This document shows, in pieces, positions 37,604 to 39,015 of a stretch of 39,015 bases of DNA. The DNA comes from Victivallales bacterium (GTDB lineage: Bacteria; Verrucomicrobiota; Lentisphaeria; Victivallales; Victivallaceae). The translations under genes and the position numbers were made by a program. How positions within the stretch are numbered: the first letter of the stretch is position 1; each line of letters opens with the position of its first letter. The notes under the pieces are model-generated. The model had not been told where the DNA came from. It ran no database searches and saw only the letters and a list, made by a program, of their open reading frames with translations. Where the stretch lies: NCBI GenBank assembly GCA_031261965.1, contig JAISIP010000150.1, forward strand, positions 1 through 39,015, written 5' to 3'.

Positions 37604-38704
37604 CTAATAGGATTTTCTTTCGATAACTTTTGCCGTAAGCAGCATATGTTGCGGTGCACTCAATTCGCGGCGAATCAGGCGGTCGAGCAACCAGACCGCC
37701 TGGTAGCCCATGTTGAACACATCGACCCGAACGGTGCTCAATGCCGGTTTCAGCCGGCACGCGAACGGCATGTCATCGAATCCGGCGACCGCGAGATCTT
37801 TGCCGATTTTCAACCCCAATTCCGTTGCTGCCTCATAGACTCCGTAGGCGATATAATCGTTGGCGCAGACGACGCTGGCCGGAAATTTCTGCCGGGAAAG
37901 GAAGGGACGCGCCAATCGGGCCGGGAGCATCATTTTGTCTTGCATGTCCCAGTGGTCGGGTTCGTCCAGTGTTTGTTTGAGTATTAAAATGCGTTCTTCG
38001 AGACCGTCCAGATAGCCGGCATCCGTCATTGCCTGCCGGAAGGCGCGGAAACGCTCTTCCGCGTTGCCCGGCGGACCGATGAAACAGGCGGGGCGGTTGT
38101 ATTTGCGGATCATCATGCTGGTGATGGAGAAAATTCCGCTGAAATCATCGCCGCTTACCGAACTGCACCGGCACTGTCCCCGTTCTCCGATGAGGACGAC
38201 CGGCACTCCCGCGTTGACCAGACGGTTGACTGCTTCTGTGTATCCGGGAATCGGGTGTCCGACGACCAGAACTCCACTGATTTCGTCAGGGAGCGGCGAT
38301 TGGAGTATTTTCAGGATCGAGTCGTGACCGTGATGATCGGCAAACATGCACAGTTTGAGTTCCCGCTCTGCCACATATGCTTCGATGCCGCGGGTCAGCC
38401 GCACGATGTTGCTGTCGGAACTGCCGGAGTAGAGGAATGCGATCGTGGTGTCCTGGTTTTCGGAACTTTTTTGCTTCGGAACAAGCGATGCACGGCTGGC
38501 AATTATCCGCCGGTTTTCCCGACGTTCCAAGAAGCCGTCGTTTTCCAGCTCGGAAAGCATCCGGCGGATGGTGTTGCGACTTGCGGAATAGAGTTCGGCC
38601 AGCCGTTCGGCGGACGGCAGAAATTCTTCGTCCTTGAAACGTTCTCCGGCAAGATCGGCCAAAAAGATCTCAATTAGCCTTGATGTTTTGCAATGGTAAG
38701 CCAT
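37604..38704 (-). CDS. GntR-HTH / LacI-sensor hybrid transcriptional regulator (AraR-like architecture)
   Basis: FLPSAERLAELYSASRNTIRRMLSELENDGFLERRENRR plus TIAFLYSGSSDSNIVRLTRGIEAYV...VVCANDYIAYGVYEAATELGLKIGKDLAVAGFDDMPF. Confidence 0.92.
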   Translation of the reverse strand: MAYHCKTSRLIEIFLADLAGERFKDEEFLPSAERLAELYSASRNTIRRMLSELENDGFLERRENRRIIASRASLVPKQKSSENQDTTIAFLYSGSSDSNIVRLTRGIEAYVAERELKLCMFADHHGHDSILKILQSPLPDEISGVLVVGHPIPGYTEAVNRLVNAGVPVVLIGERGQCRCSSVSGDDFSGIFSITSMMIRKYNRPACFIGPPGNAEERFRAFRQAMTDAGYLDGLEERILILKQTLDEPDHWDMQDKMMLPARLARPFLSRQKFPASVVCANDYIAYGVYEAATELGLKIGKDLAVAGFDDMPFACRLKPALSTVRVDVFNMGYQAVWLLDRLIRRELSAPQHMLLTAKVIERKSY

Positions 38705-38733
38705 CTGGGATATTCCTTATGTTTCTTACTAAC

Positions 38734-38762
38734 ATTATACCAGATTATTTTCGTCACGACAA
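38734..38762 (-). promoter_or_regulatory. Promoter of the regulator/GH operon
   Basis: Minus strand TTGTCG-17 bp-TATAAT; imperfect palindrome TTATGTT-7-AACATTA overlaps and follows the -10. Confidence 0.6.
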
Positions 38763-38848
38763 TAGAGAAGGTCGGCTATTTTTTCTCTTTTTGAAATTTT
38801 GACCCTAATTTTGACCTGAGTTCTTGTCAAAAAGGAGCAATTCTGCCC

Positions 38849-38936
38849 CAAAAATCACACCTCCAAAATGCGAAGAGCGCAAATTTTTGCAATTAGCTTT
38901 AGGCAACCTCTAAAAACCATTTTTTAGAGGTTTTGT
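38849..38936. repeat. Mosaic repeat fragment (family 1 interior, family 2-like end, family 1 mini-hairpin)
   Basis: AAAATCACACCTCCAAAATGCGAA (family 1 interior), TTTTGCAATTAGC (family 2 end), GGCAACCTCTAAAAACCATTTTTTAGAGGTT (paired family 1 ends). Confidence 0.55.
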
Positions 38937-39015
38937 ATTAAACATAGTTCCGTTTTTTTGAATTTTACCAGTTTTTTGTCGCGTTTTTTCTGTTTTATAC
39001 CCGGTTATTTTGGGG

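Noticed and set aside
1-38936. Family 1 repeats as a CRISPR or REP/RAYT system
   Set aside because: Copies are dispersed, about 168 bp, with 4-bp duplications and inverted termini; no RAYT-type transposase or any other transposase is encoded in the window.

Overview
The window looks like a chromosomal segment of a Lentisphaerae/Victivallales-type bacterium (PVC group). This is inferred from the '[28 protein letters not shown]' pseudopilins linked to glycosidase operons. No taxonomic search was possible. Housekeeping genes: pnp, leuA/cimA-like, serA, coaD-DUF177, ribF, acpS, tRNA-Leu(CAA), rph-dnaX, an RRM RNA-binding protein and a long GreA-domain protein. Surface-polysaccharide genes are scattered at 6.5-10.1 kb and 15.7-18.6 kb: GT9, a GT-A-like protein, a flippase, a GT39-like protein and a polyprenyl-phosphate sugar transferase. 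Two carbohydrate operons share one layout, with a sugar-sensing regulator, a pseudopilin and glycan-active enzymes. One is LacI / pseudopilin / beta-helix / DUF4434 / MFS at 22.6-28.1 kb. The other is GntR-LacI hybrid / clan GH-A hydrolase with CBM9-like domain / pseudopilin / GH38 at 31.2-38.7 kb, minus strand. The most unusual content is non-coding: a dense family of MITE-like palindromic repeats with GG(G/C)TA(T/C)CTCTAAAAACT termini. Full copies are about 168 bp. An 81-bp internal-deletion form, a 31-bp minimal form and solo ends also occur. Several copies have perfect 4-bp target duplications and a covarying internal stem. One copy interrupts a second inverted-repeat element, and removing it with one duplication restores a 19-bp perfect inverted repeat. 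A third, unrelated 167-bp palindromic element lies at 3.5 kb.
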